Below, piece by piece: positions 17,608 through 26,080 of a stretch of 64,000 nt of DNA. This stretch comes from Bacteroidales bacterium (GTDB taxonomy: Bacteria; Bacteroidota; Bacteroidia; Bacteroidales; FEN-979). The notes below the pieces were generated by a model. That model saw only the letters and a program-made list of their open reading frames with translations. It had not been told where the DNA came from and did no database searches. Where the stretch lies: contig JALNZC010000004.1 of the NCBI GenBank assembly GCA_023229525.1, positions 1-64,000 on the forward strand. The letters run 5' to 3'. A program made the position numbers and the translations under genes. Every line of letters begins with the position of its first letter. Position 1 is the stretch's first letter.

Positions 17608-17702
17608 AGGAGCCGAGCCTGATGTGGTCGGGGTTCTCGCCTGAGATGAGCAGGTCGGATTTGCAGATGGAGTAGGTCTGCGGATTGAGTTCCTGCCCGT
17701 AT
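17608..17702 (-). pseudogene. hsdM internal fragment
   Basis: About 95 bases match hsdM at 14171-14266 (codons about 239-270) with only a handful of differences. The fragment is flanked by unrelated repeat DNA and has no start or further coding sequence, so it is debris from a second hsdM copy or from a local duplication. Confidence 0.85.
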
Positions 17703-17710
17703 GGCGTAAT

Positions 17711-17860
17711 GAAGTCTGAAGTGCGAACTGTGAAGTGCGAATTATTTTCTTTCGCATTGAAATATTATACTCCGATTGAACAGCCCTTATACACCCATTA
17801 TACATCAACTGAACAACCCTTATACAACCATTGAACAACCATTGAACAACCATTATACAG
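17711..17860. repeat. GTGAAGT-type repeat and GAACAACCATT array
   Basis: 17711-17745 carries overlapping units of GAAGTGCGAACTGTGAAGTG, a family also at 28129, 29801 and 33718. It is followed at 17773-17860 by degenerate 11-16 base units alternating GAACAACCATT and CTTATACA. No coding potential is apparent. Confidence 0.7.
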
Positions 17861-17988
17861 ACTGCAAATAAACGCAGAAAGTGTCAAAACGTCCATTGCT
17901 GTGTTACCTCTTTCAGAAAATCCTGATTAATCGGAACCAAACTTCAAATCATGAATTTTTCATCCAGCATCGGAAGCGCAGCGACCTG

Positions 17989-18085
17989 TCATCCGTCATC
18001 CGTCATCCGCCATCCGTCATCCGTCATCCGCCATCCGTCATCCGTCATCCGCCATCCGTCATCCGCCATCCGCCATCCGCCGTCC
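17989..18085. repeat. CATCCGTCATCCGC tandem array
   Basis: About a dozen 7-base units CATCCGT or CATCCGC alternate in a near-regular 15-16 base higher-order pattern. The array lies 80 bases before the gene at 18166. Related short units occur near 19541-19582 and 27455. Confidence 0.8.
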
Positions 18086-18165
18086 AGCATAAAAAAGAAA
18101 GTTTGTCCAAACATCAACCAGGTCCCGGCCAGGACCGTATTTATTCATCTTTTAACCTTGAAATT

Positions 18166-18675
18166 ATGTCAACAACAAATGAGTTAACGAAAAATTACAG
18201 CGGAATTTTTGGCAATATGTTATTGGCCAGGAACCGCAATGGAAAGACGTTCATGGTCATTCCGAAAACAAAGTCTAAAAAGGAAGCAAACGAAAATCAG
18301 GTAAACGCGAGGCGGAAGTTCACACTTGCTTCGCGCTATGCCAAAACCGTGCTGCAGGATCCGGATAAGCTGGTCGCCTATACCGCGAAATCGCACGACG
18401 GCTTATCACCGTACATTCTGGCGCTCACCGATTACCTGAGACCGCCGTTTGTCGATCAAATTGACACATCGGGTTATCATGGCAACCCGGGCGACAAGAT
18501 CGGTGTTACGGCCATTGACGATTTCGGGTTGACGGAAGTGACGGTGAGAATTGCCGACCTTAGCGGTGCGCTTATCGAAGAAGGCCCGTGCGCGTTTAAC
18601 CTGATCACAGGCAACTACGACTTCACCGCCGCTGTTCCGGTACCTGACACCGCATTACCTCGACTCAGGAACTGA
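18166..18675 (+). pseudogene. uncharacterised Bacteroidota protein with recombined C-terminus
   Basis: About 163 native residues from ATG 18166 (MSTTNELTKNYSG...). The N-terminal half is basic (KTKSKKEANENQ, ARRKFTLASRYAK) and the second half is an Ig-like or beta-rich segment (GDKIGVTAIDDFGLTEVTV). I think of a family of small uncharacterised Bacteroidota proteins but cannot name it. At 18654 the reading frame runs into a copy of the third PIN-operon gene in another frame and stops seven residues later. The natural C-terminus is therefore probably missing. Confidence 0.6.
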
Positions 18676-18790
18676 TCGATGAGGCATTCCTGAAATGGAG
18701 GTTAAAAATGAAGGAGAAAAAACAGGATTCCCTACTTGTAAGAAGGTGGACTTTTTTATTTACGCCGCTCCCCCATCTGCAGCTAATTAA
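18654..18790 (+). pseudogene. 3' fragment of the third PIN-operon gene plus its downstream flank
   Basis: This segment matches 17449-17585 closely (CTCGAC, GATGAGGCATTCCTGAAATG, and the downstream CCGCTCCCCCATCTGCAG). It includes the last third of the 129-aa gene and about 45 bases beyond its stop. It fused to the 3' part of the gene at 18166. No start codon or promoter is associated with it. Confidence 0.85.
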
Positions 18791-18914
18791 ATAAATATCC
18801 CCTGAAAAAAGATCGACAACAGGTATCTCTTCCGGTATTTTCCGTATGCATCAGAAATTGGTGTAATTTTGAATAATTGAAACCCTTTTCGATAAAAACG
18901 AGCACCCGTACAAT

Positions 18915-19481
18915 ATGACAACTTACCAGGTTCAAATTGTTCTGAAAAGATCTACTCCAAAGATCTGGAGAAGATTGCTGATCCCATCTGATTTGTATCT
19001 ATCTGATTTTCATAAGATAATCCAGACATCAATGGGATGGACAAATTCTCATTTGCATCAGTTTATTAAGGATGAAACATTTTATACCATCAGGATGAAG
19101 GATGATGATTTCTGGGATGAGATGAGAAATGTGGATTATAAGAAAATGCGGGTTTCGGAATTACTGGAAGTAGAGAAAGATAAGATCGTTTATGAGTATG
19201 ATTTTGGTGATAGTTGGGAACATGACATCATCCTGGAAAAAATAATCAGGGAAAATAAGGACCTTGAAGGTCCGGTATGCATCGCAGGAAAATCGAATTG
19301 TCCACCCGAAGATTGTGGAGGTGTATGGGGTTATAAAAGAATGTTGAATGTTTTAAAGAATCCGAAGCACAAGTCGTACCAGGAGATAATGAGATGGATC
19401 GGAGGCCGTTTTGATCCTGAATATTTCAACAAGGAGGAGGTGAACAGGCTACTGAAGAAAAGAAATTTCGGATGCCCGTGA
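18915..19481 (+). CDS. plasmid pRiA4b ORF-3-like protein
   Basis: 188 aa. It has the family hallmarks: YQVQIVLKRSTPKIWRRLLIP at the start, DFHKIIQTSMGW, the YEYDFGDSWEH core, the Cys-containing CPPEDCGGVWGY, and FDPEYFN near the end. These proteins are found on mobile elements and chromosomes; their biochemical function is unknown. It stands alone between mosaic debris and a lipoprotein gene, consistent with an accessory gene carried by transfer. It appears full length. Confidence 0.9.
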   Translation: MTTYQVQIVLKRSTPKIWRRLLIPSDLYLSDFHKIIQTSMGWTNSHLHQFIKDETFYTIRMKDDDFWDEMRNVDYKKMRVSELLEVEKDKIVYEYDFGDSWEHDIILEKIIRENKDLEGPVCIAGKSNCPPEDCGGVWGYKRMLNVLKNPKHKSYQEIMRWIGGRFDPEYFNKEEVNRLLKKRNFGCP

Positions 19482-19592
19482 TCCTGTTATTTTTTGATCG
19501 ATCAGCGCATATGACGGATTGGAGTCTTTATGAAAATCTGTCGGTAAGATGAACGGATGAAAGACGGATAAATGACGGATTAAACCTGAATA

Positions 19593-19645
19593 CCTCATCC
19601 TCAGGCCCCTTCTCCTTGAGGAGAAGGGGTGCAGGGGTTGAGGTG
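19593..19645. repeat. G-tract hairpin repeat
   Basis: CCCCTTCTCC (19606-19615) and GGAGAAGGGG (19620-19629) form a perfect 10-base stem with a 4-base loop, inside imperfect outer arms CCTCATCCTCAGG and TGCAGGGGTTGAGGTG. It resembles the inverted repeat at 37764-37890 and may be a small non-autonomous element or a terminator. Confidence 0.65.
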
Positions 19646-19671
19646 AATTTAAAACCAATAAAAACGATCCT

Positions 19672-20193
19672 ATGAAAACAAGATTCATCACAGCTTGCAT
19701 GCTTGCTGCCTTTTCGGCCTTTATTTTTAACGGATGTCAGAAAGAGGGGGCCCAGGGACCTGCCGGGGTCAACGGAAAAGATGCCACGGTCTATTATTCC
19801 GAATGGTTCTCTCCCTCCGCCTGGTCGGGTAATTCGGGCGACTGGTATTTCGCGGCAAATGCCCCTGACCTCACCCGCGATATTGTCGAGGGCGGTGTGG
19901 TGCTGGCCTATACCTGGCTCGGGGGCGATCTTTACGAAAGCACTACTATGCGTCCTTTGCCTTGCTTTGCAGTTGGAGCGAATTGGAGCTTCCTGATACA
20001 CGATTATGGTAGCATTGAGTTCACCTGCGATATGATCGCGGTTCCAGCCACCACAGGTAATAAATTCAGGTTCATCGCCATCCCCGGCACGATCCCGGCG
20101 ACAAAATCGGGAACTCCGGGAAAGAAAAGCCTGCAGGAGCTGAAGTGCATGTCGTACAGGGAAGTGTGCAAACTTTACAATATTCCTGAATAA
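19672..20193 (+). CDS. lipoprotein with collagen-like segment
   Basis: 173 aa. A signal peptide leads to lipobox FNGC (Cys22), followed by a short collagen-like run (QGPAGVNGKD) that is common just after the anchor in Bacteroidota surface lipoproteins. The rest is aromatic and beta-rich (WSGNSGDWYFAANAP), probably a small extracellular domain of unknown function. It is preceded by the hairpin repeat at 19593. The final 35 residues (LQELKCMSYREVCKLYN) look less like the rest and might derive from recombination. Confidence 0.65.
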   Translation: MKTRFITACMLAAFSAFIFNGCQKEGAQGPAGVNGKDATVYYSEWFSPSAWSGNSGDWYFAANAPDLTRDIVEGGVVLAYTWLGGDLYESTTMRPLPCFAVGANWSFLIHDYGSIEFTCDMIAVPATTGNKFRFIAIPGTIPATKSGTPGKKSLQELKCMSYREVCKLYNIPE

Positions 20194-20348
20194 GAGTCCG
20201 GAAAACTTCTTTGTATACTTTCGGGGATCATTGTTCCGGATTATTATTGGCATCTGCCTGGTATTCCGCCCACGTTTCGCGGTAAAGGTATTGTTGTACA
20301 GGGCTGACGTATATTTTAATAAAAGGTATGAAAAATTTATAAAATATA

Positions 20349-20356
20349 TATATTTG
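20349..20356 (+). promoter_or_regulatory. -7 promoter box before the amidohydrolase gene
   Basis: TATATTTG matches TAnnTTTG. The predicted transcript start near 20363 lies after the longer reading frame's first codons, which supports a start at ATG 20378 or 20390. No good -33 TTG was found. Confidence 0.45.
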
Positions 20357-20389
20357 TTGTACAACGAACATAATGAAATGCTCACATCC

Positions 20390-22381
20390 ATGAAAAAAAA
20401 ACAGTTTATCAGCTTGTTTTCTTCTTTAGCCCTGGCTCTGGTGTTTCAAATGATCGCGGTCATCGCGTTCGCCCAGGGAGAAGTGAACCAGTTAATAGGT
20501 AACGGGTTGGCAGGCAGTCCTGCAGATGTTATCACGATTTTTACCGCTAAAAAAATTATCACGATGGAGAGAAGCAATCCCGAGGCAGCGGCGGTTGCGG
20601 TTTCGGGTAAACGTATCGTGGCGGCGGGTTCGCTTGCCCAGGTGAAAGCCGTATTGGGTGATTCGAAATACGTGGTGGATGAGACCTTTGCTTCGAAAGT
20701 GATCCTCCCGGGATTCATTGACCAGCACCTGCATCCCGTGCTTGGCGCGCTCACCCTTTCGACCGAGGTCATTGCTCCGGAGGACTGGGTATTGCCCGAC
20801 CGGACGTTCAAGGCGGCCTCGACACCCGAAGAATTCCAGTCCAGGCTCAAAGCGGCAGAAGCTGCCATACCCGACAAAAGCCAGTGGCTGTTCAGCTGGG
20901 GCTATCATAAGCTCTGGCATGGAACGCTTGACAGGGCTATGCTTGACGGGATCAGCGCCATGCGGCCGATCATGATCTGGCAGAGGTCCTGTCATGAATT
21001 TTACCTGAATTCGGCGGCGATCAAGGCGCTGGGGCTCACCGAGGAGGCAATGAAGGGCAAAGGGGACGCCAGCAGCATGATGAACTTTGCCGAAGGTCAT
21101 TGGTGGGAAACAGGGATGAACCTTATACTGGGGCCACTGTTGAAAGTATTTGTCACGCCCGTACGGTTCGAAGCCGGACTCAGGCAGATGATAGAATACC
21201 TGCATTCAAAGGGTGTCACTGCCTTTAATGAGCCAGGAGCGCTTATTACGCCTGAAGTCTGGAAGCTTTACCAGGTGACGCTGGGTGAGGAGGCAACTCC
21301 TTTTTACAGTTATTTTATTGTGGATGGCAGAGGGTATATCGATAAAGGCGTCCCCGTTGCCGATGCCATTGCCGACGGAGAAAAACTTGTCGGCAGTTAT
21401 AATTACGGGAAGATATCTTTCTTTCCGAAACAGATCAAACTGTTCGCCGACGGAGCCATCATCTCGCAGCTCATGCAGATGAAGGATCCTTACCTGGGCC
21501 CTGACGGTAAACCCGACCCGGCGCATCACGGCGAATGGATGGTCACGCCTGCGAACCTCGAGGAACGTACAAAGGCATACTGGAACGACGGGTACCAGAT
21601 CCATATTCATGTGAACGGAGACGAGGGACTGGAAGTCGTACTGAACACCCTTGAACGCAGGATGGCCGAAAACCCGCGCCCGAACAACCGTTCGGTGATC
21701 GTGCATTTTGCGAATTCCAGCGAAGAGCAGATCGGGCGTATCGCAAGGCTGGGCGCCCTGGTCAGCGCAAACCCGTATTACCCGGTAGGTTTTGCCGATA
21801 AATACAGCAAGGTCGGGCTGGGTCCCGAAAGGGCTGATGTAATGGTCAGGTCGGCTTCGGTGGTTAAACACCACATCCCTCTTTCGTTCCATTCCGATCT
21901 GCCCATGGCTCCTTCGGATCCCCTGTTTCTCGCATGGTGCGGGATCAACCGCATCACTCCTTCGGGTCGGGTGGCGGCTCCCGAAGAAAGGATCAGCGTC
22001 GAAGACGGCCTGAGGGCCATCACCATTGAAGCGGCCTATTCATGGCAAAAAGAAAATGAACTCGGAAGCATTGCCCCCGGGAAGATAGCAAACTTCACCA
22101 TCCTTGAACAGGACCCCCTTGCGGTGGAACCTGTGAAATTAAAGGATGTGAAGATATGGGGAACCGTCTTTGAAGGCAGGCAATACCCTCTTGTGCATCA
22201 TTCAGCAACGGGTATGGCCAACCCTGGCAGCAATACCCTTGATGGACTGACTTCATTCCCCCTGCCTCCCTGTTTTGCTGCAGGTCCCGAAGATGAACAT
22301 GATCATGGAAACTGCGGAGCATGCGGGTTCAACCTGCTGCTGAGACAAAGCGGAGCGCTGAATGACCTGGTCTTTAAATGA
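20390..22381 (+). CDS. secreted YtcJ-like amidohydrolase (amidohydrolase family 3)
   Basis: 663 aa from ATG 20390 (ATG 20378 is equally possible); an open frame continues upstream to 20231 but lies before the promoter box. A signal peptide (residues 4-30, ending AFAQ) exports the protein. Metal-binding motifs of the amidohydrolase barrel are visible: DQHLHP near the start of the domain, the later IHIHVNGDEG, and SFHSDLPMAPSDP near the end. The N-terminal and C-terminal beta parts (ITMERSNPEAAAVAVSG, GSIAPGKIANFTIL) are typical. It hydrolyses C-N bonds in an unknown substrate. A Cys/His-rich tail (HDHGNCGACGF) is unusual. Confidence 0.9.
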   Translation: MKKKQFISLFSSLALALVFQMIAVIAFAQGEVNQLIGNGLAGSPADVITIFTAKKIITMERSNPEAAAVAVSGKRIVAAGSLAQVKAVLGDSKYVVDETFASKVILPGFIDQHLHPVLGALTLSTEVIAPEDWVLPDRTFKAASTPEEFQSRLKAAEAAIPDKSQWLFSWGYHKLWHGTLDRAMLDGISAMRPIMIWQRSCHEFYLNSAAIKALGLTEEAMKGKGDASSMMNFAEGHWWETGMNLILGPLLKVFVTPVRFEAGLRQMIEYLHSKGVTAFNEPGALITPEVWKLYQVTLGEEATPFYSYFIVDGRGYIDKGVPVADAIADGEKLVGSYNYGKISFFPKQIKLFADGAIISQLMQMKDPYLGPDGKPDPAHHGEWMVTPANLEERTKAYWNDGYQIHIHVNGDEGLEVVLNTLERRMAENPRPNNRSVIVHFANSSEEQIGRIARLGALVSANPYYPVGFADKYSKVGLGPERADVMVRSASVVKHHIPLSFHSDLPMAPSDPLFLAWCGINRITPSGRVAAPEERISVEDGLRAITIEAAYSWQKENELGSIAPGKIANFTILEQDPLAVEPVKLKDVKIWGTVFEGRQYPLVHHSATGMANPGSNTLDGLTSFPLPPCFAAGPEDEHDHGNCGACGFNLLLRQSGALNDLVFK

Positions 22382-22389
22382 GAGACGAG

Positions 22390-22435
22390 ACATTTCTATT
22401 AACCGCCGCTCCTTCATTTGCAGTCAATTAAACCT
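22390..22435 (+). repeat. copy of the PIN-operon downstream motif
   Basis: ACCGCCGCTCCTTCATTTGC then AGTCAATTAA resembles the sequence after the third PIN-operon gene (17552-17585) and at 18757-18790. It lies directly after the amidohydrolase stop codon. Confidence 0.6.
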
Positions 22436-22456
22436 GACTGTACGGAAACGGATTCT

Positions 22457-23551
22457 TTATTTGGTAACGGTGAAAGTATCAAATACGGTATATGCACCCG
22501 TATAGCCATGGTAACTGTTTACCGTTACGGTGTTCCCTGAGATGTCTATCACGCTGAAGTAATAGGTCTTGTGGTCGTTGTAAACGTTCCATTCGCTTCT
22601 GACTGTGGGATCGATGTAGCCGCCGCCGGAACCTGCGCCGCACGTGCCGCAAAGAAGTTGCACCACATTGTTCTGCCAGGCCGGGACCGGAGGTTTGGTC
22701 TGTGGATTCGGGGTTAAACCGCCGTCAATGGTCCTCCGGGAATACAGGTGTGAATGTCCGCATGCATAGATGTCGAACTTATTGGCGTCAATGAAGGACC
22801 AGAGCGACGTGATTGTCGTATCCGCTTCCGAGGCTTCGGTCGAGTCGTTGTCGACATAATAATAGGGCACATGGATGAAAAGGAATTTATGCAGTGCGCT
22901 GGTCTGTGCCACCTGCGTTTTCAACCATGCCATTTGCGTCGGATCTATATGTCCTCCCATGTTTAAATGCATGGTGTCCCCGGTCACAAAGTAAGGATCC
23001 AGTACTGCAAAATAGGAGCTGGTGGCCGCATCGGTGAAAGAATAAGCCAGGTGTTCATATCCTGCCGGTCCGTTCGACGGGTTTTCCGAAAAAGTAAGCT
23101 GGAACTGCTGCTGGTTGACAAGAAAGTAACCGTAAGACGCGTGCTCATGATAAAGTTCATGATTCCCCATGGTTGTGTACAGCGCAATCCCCTTGCCGGT
23201 CAGCGTTGCGAACAGATTCTTGAATTCCTGGAAGGTGTAATGCTTGGCCAGATATCCCCTGTAGCAGCCATCGCCACCGAATACCACAAAGGAGGGCTGG
23301 GGGTTCAATGTGTCTATACGGCGGATGATCGGATTTAACGCAGTGGTATCGACCGTGTATCCGAGCGAATCACCCCGGCTGTCGGCCAGGAAAACAAAAC
23401 GAAGCTTGGCGCTTGTTCCGTCCTTCTGCTCCTCAGTGGAGCTTTTTTTGCATCCGCCCAGTATCGCGGCACAAATAGTCAGCAGAAACATTGCGATTAT
23501 GGCGGGCCTGTTGTTCACCATCCGGGATGTGATCTTCAATGAATAAGACAT
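22457..23551 (-). CDS. calcineurin-like metallophosphoesterase lipoprotein
   Basis: 364 aa. The signal sequence ends in lipobox ILGGC, with Ser/Thr/Glu-rich linker after it. Phosphoesterase motifs are ordered: FLADSRGD, FGGDG, TMGNHE, FIHVPYY and CGHSHLYSR, which supply the two-metal site. The substrate is unknown; extracellular nucleotide or phosphoester hydrolysis is likely. A second, broken copy of its C-terminal 26 codons lies at 29591-29671 on the other strand. The last residues (FDTFTVTK) end cleanly without a T9SS tail. Confidence 0.9.
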   Translation of the reverse strand: MSYSLKITSRMVNNRPAIIAMFLLTICAAILGGCKKSSTEEQKDGTSAKLRFVFLADSRGDSLGYTVDTTALNPIIRRIDTLNPQPSFVVFGGDGCYRGYLAKHYTFQEFKNLFATLTGKGIALYTTMGNHELYHEHASYGYFLVNQQQFQLTFSENPSNGPAGYEHLAYSFTDAATSSYFAVLDPYFVTGDTMHLNMGGHIDPTQMAWLKTQVAQTSALHKFLFIHVPYYYVDNDSTEASEADTTITSLWSFIDANKFDIYACGHSHLYSRRTIDGGLTPNPQTKPPVPAWQNNVVQLLCGTCGAGSGGGYIDPTVRSEWNVYNDHKTYYFSVIDISGNTVTVNSYHGYTGAYTVFDTFTVTK

Positions 23552-23575
23552 AAATTTCTCCTTTCTGTGTTTAGG

Positions 23576-23745
23576 TTTCCAGATATTTCCGCGATGTCAC
23601 CGCATCGGCAGCAAGGCCTCCCATGGCTTTGTCATAAAGGGAATCGAACTGCGTCCGCAAGAAGATCTTGTCCAAACAGGGGAACTGCCATCAGGATGAA
23701 GGCGATAAGCGTCGCTGTCGTGCCGTTTCTGCCCAGGGTAAGCAT
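23576..23745 (-). pseudogene. fragmentary secreted-protein remnant
   Basis: Read on the minus strand, a short signal-peptide-like frame begins at ATG 23743 (LIAFILMAVPLFGQ) and a shifted frame continues with QFDSLYDKAMGGLAADAV and ends at a stop near 23576. One frameshift joins the two. Both parts look coding, but no family is recognised, and the unit is far too short for a complete gene. Confidence 0.4.
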
Positions 23746-23864
23746 GTGTAACGTTCGAATGTGATAAAGATACGGAGGAATTTTTAATAATGGATGTCGG
23801 ATGTGGGATGGATGTTGACACCTGACTTTTATTGGGTTTGTTGCGCGTGAAATTATCCGGTGCA

Positions 23865-23937
23865 GGTTGAACAACCCCCTCAAAACATCATCCTCCACAC
23901 TCCAAATCAACGAGGACAGTTCCTGAAACTTCGACAT
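23865..23937 (-). pseudogene. hsdM 5' fragment
   Basis: The minus strand encodes MSKFQELSSLIWSVEDDVLR from ATG 23937, nearly the same as the first 23 codons of hsdM at 14980. Homology ends after about 73 bases. Upstream sequence differs from that of the 14980 copy. Confidence 0.85.
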
Positions 23938-23998
23938 AGTCAGGATCTTAGATGTATTTGTTACAGTTAACATTGCAATCGAGTGTGCATTCGTCCGC

Positions 23999-25087
23999 TC
24001 AGTCCAAACCTTTGTCGTGTAAAAATTTGGATAATAAGTCCGCGATTTCCACATTGTTCAAATCGGAAAATGGAAAGTGTGTATTCCCATGGATGCCAAT
24101 TTCGGGCAAATGGACCAGGGTCACATCCCCGCCGTAACGGTTTACCTTATCTCTCCACAATCCGGCCATTTCAAGACGTGCGCGCCAACCGTCCTGGCCC
24201 GGATTTTCCACCGGTTTTTCGGGGATATTATCTCCGTAGTAAAGGATGATCGGGATCTTCGTGAGCTTGATAAAATCTGACATCGGTACGCCAATTGCCG
24301 TCAAAGGGCCTGCAGAACTCAGTATGGGCGGAGGCACATCTCCTTCGGGGAAAACGAAATTGCTGCCGGGTTCATACGCTACGACAGCTTTTACCTGCTG
24401 ATTTTTAATAGCGGTCAGCCAACCGGGACCACCTGATTGAGAATGAGTGACAAGGATTCCCTGCCCGATTTTGTTAAAAAGTTCAGAAACAGCATCTGAA
24501 ATCACACCCATATCAAAAGGGCCGGTGTTGGGTGTCATTTGACGAAAATATTGGTTCAGCGTTTCCGGATCTTTTGCAAACTGTACCCCGGGGAAATAAT
24601 CGGGCCATATACCAATGCGAAATGTATCAAACCACTCCTGTTCATCAGGAACAGGCGTGATGGTCCCGGCCACAGTGCTGCGACCGGCATTGCCTCTTCT
24701 TGGCTGATCGACGAGATAAACTGAAAAACCACGTCGCAGGAAAATATTTTGAAATCCTTCCCGTCCGTCAGGGGTGGTTTCCCATGTCTTGGAGAACTGC
24801 CCGAAACCATGCCAGAATACCAAAGGAAACTTGCGGGCTTTTTCCGGGATCTGGTAGAAAACAAAGGCATGGTCGCCATGAGAGGTCTGTCCTGCAGGGG
24901 TCGGAGCGTAAGGATTAAATGTGCCGGGATTATTGATCACTGTCCCACCCACAGCAAAGCTCCCCTGTGTCTGAATTTCCAGCGACCCGACCCTTTCTTT
25001 AATCACCACGGTTCTGCAAGAATTGATAAATAAAAGTAAAAATAAAATCGCTCCCGGGCATATAATTCTCTTATAATTCGTTTTCAT
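23999..25087 (-). CDS. alpha/beta hydrolase lipoprotein
   Basis: 362 aa with signal peptide and lipobox FINSC. The hydrolase fold shows the oxyanion region FWHGFGQFSKTW, the nucleophile elbow VTHSQSGGPGW, and a late His in GIHGNTH; an acid residue is probably in the ILYYGDNIPE segment. Family members are uncharacterised secreted esterase-like proteins. It is a single-gene unit; the 5' flank has the decayed PIN-operon copy at 25236 and no clear promoter box was picked. Substrate unknown. Confidence 0.85.
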   Translation of the reverse strand: MKTNYKRIICPGAILFLLLFINSCRTVVIKERVGSLEIQTQGSFAVGGTVINNPGTFNPYAPTPAGQTSHGDHAFVFYQIPEKARKFPLVFWHGFGQFSKTWETTPDGREGFQNIFLRRGFSVYLVDQPRRGNAGRSTVAGTITPVPDEQEWFDTFRIGIWPDYFPGVQFAKDPETLNQYFRQMTPNTGPFDMGVISDAVSELFNKIGQGILVTHSQSGGPGWLTAIKNQQVKAVVAYEPGSNFVFPEGDVPPPILSSAGPLTAIGVPMSDFIKLTKIPIILYYGDNIPEKPVENPGQDGWRARLEMAGLWRDKVNRYGGDVTLVHLPEIGIHGNTHFPFSDLNNVEIADLLSKFLHDKGLD

Positions 25088-25235
25088 TTATTTGTTAATA
25101 ATTTTTATATTTTTAGTGTCAAATGCCGAAATTAAGAAGAATTCAGTTTGCAGTACAGTGTTTACCGCTTTTTAGCTGCAGGGGAATTTACCGAGAAGCA
25201 TTAAATCGTGAAATTTTTAAGTAACCTTAGTATTT

Positions 25236-25506
25236 CAACAACAAGGGAGGTTATTTTCGCAAAGATCAAGGATAAATGATTTTGATCACCTGGATAAGGT
25301 TTTTATTGATGTAATAAAAAGATCGAATAAATGGAAAACTTTAATGAAGACTACCAGGACATTTTCGGGAATTTTGAGCTCAGCCAGGATGAAAAAATAT
25401 TTCTCAAAAGCGTATGGAATATTTGAATTACGTGGCTACATGCTAACGAAGGAGTAAGAAATTAACTCGACTCAGGAATTGATAGATGAGGCATTTCTGA
25501 AATGGA
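25236..25506 (+). pseudogene. decayed, internally deleted copy of the PIN operon
   Basis: Three blocks match the operon at 15710-17490 in order: the start (matching 15710-15750), the PIN 3' end plus start of the third gene (17096-17216), and a later part of the third gene (17378-17490). The first junction lies at a GATAA-containing A-rich spot and deletes about 1.34 kb. The second lies at GAAAAA shared by both sides and deletes about 167 bases. A stop codon (GAGTAAG) interrupts the remaining frame. It is not functional. Confidence 0.85.
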
Positions 25507-25534
25507 GTTCAGGTATTTTTAAGAAATTGATCCT

Positions 25535-26080
25535 CTAATACAGCAGCTTCTGCCTGTCAAAATGTACTCTCAAATGCTCGGCGATCGTGTCACAGCATAG
25601 ATAGCTGTCATTATTCTTTGTAATCTTCTTAATCATGGCGTTAATTTCTATTTCCGAAATTTTATGTCGCTCCAGTGCTATTGAAAAGAGATCCAGGGTT
25701 GTTAAAAAAGCAATACCATGTGCTTTACAATATGGTACGATATCAGTCGTATTACTGCTTGCAATAATGTTTTGATAATGTTTACAATAGACAAGGCATG
25801 CACGTTCCCCTGTTCCGTTTATAGTTGATTTAAGTGCAAAAAATTCCTGGAAAAGCTGTTGATTTGATGTAGTCGGGAATGTAATTTCTTCAACTTGATT
25901 ATAGGTGAAAAGATTTTCAACAACATCCCGTACCGACCTGTTTTTCAATAATTCCTCAAAAACTATGTCAAGCATTCTTACCCTTCCCGGGTAAAGTTCG
26001 TTCAGTAAAGAAATTTTATCCGCCTTAAAAAGATGAATTACAACATCTGAATCCAGAAGTATTAACACCTTGCTACTCAT
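25535..26080 (-). CDS. PIN-like nuclease, third gene of the XRE/ImmA operon
   Basis: 181 aa. The N-terminal LLDSDVVIHLF resembles the first acidic strand of PIN domains, with further acidic residues in FEELLKN, GTGERACLVY and TTLDLFSIAL. This layout is like DUF3368-type PIN proteins. The start overlaps the ImmA/IrrE gene by 8 bases. Proteins of this type next to an XRE regulator and an ImmA/IrrE peptidase form toxin-antitoxin or mobile-element regulatory modules; the exact role here is inferred. Confidence 0.7.
   Translation of the reverse strand: MSSKVLILLDSDVVIHLFKADKISLLNELYPGRVRMLDIVFEELLKNRSVRDVVENLFTYNQVEEITFPTTSNQQLFQEFFALKSTINGTGERACLVYCKHYQNIIASSNTTDIVPYCKAHGIAFLTTLDLFSIALERHKISEIEINAMIKKITKNNDSYLCCDTIAEHLRVHFDRQKLLY

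Noticed and set aside
17989..18085. CRISPR array
   Set aside because: Units are only 7 bases, contiguous, and lack unique spacers or cas genes.
20231..20389. N-terminal extension of the amidohydrolase
   Set aside because: The sequence lies before the -7 box and before a clear signal peptide start.
19528..20391. 287-codon minus-strand frame across the lipoprotein gene
   Set aside because: The plus-strand lipoprotein has a signal peptide and lipobox, whereas this frame has no recognisable features and reads through a hairpin repeat.
20492..21892. Two long minus-strand frames (237 and 228 codons) inside the amidohydrolase gene
   Set aside because: They are shadows of a GC-richer coding gene that has clear amidohydrolase motifs on the plus strand.
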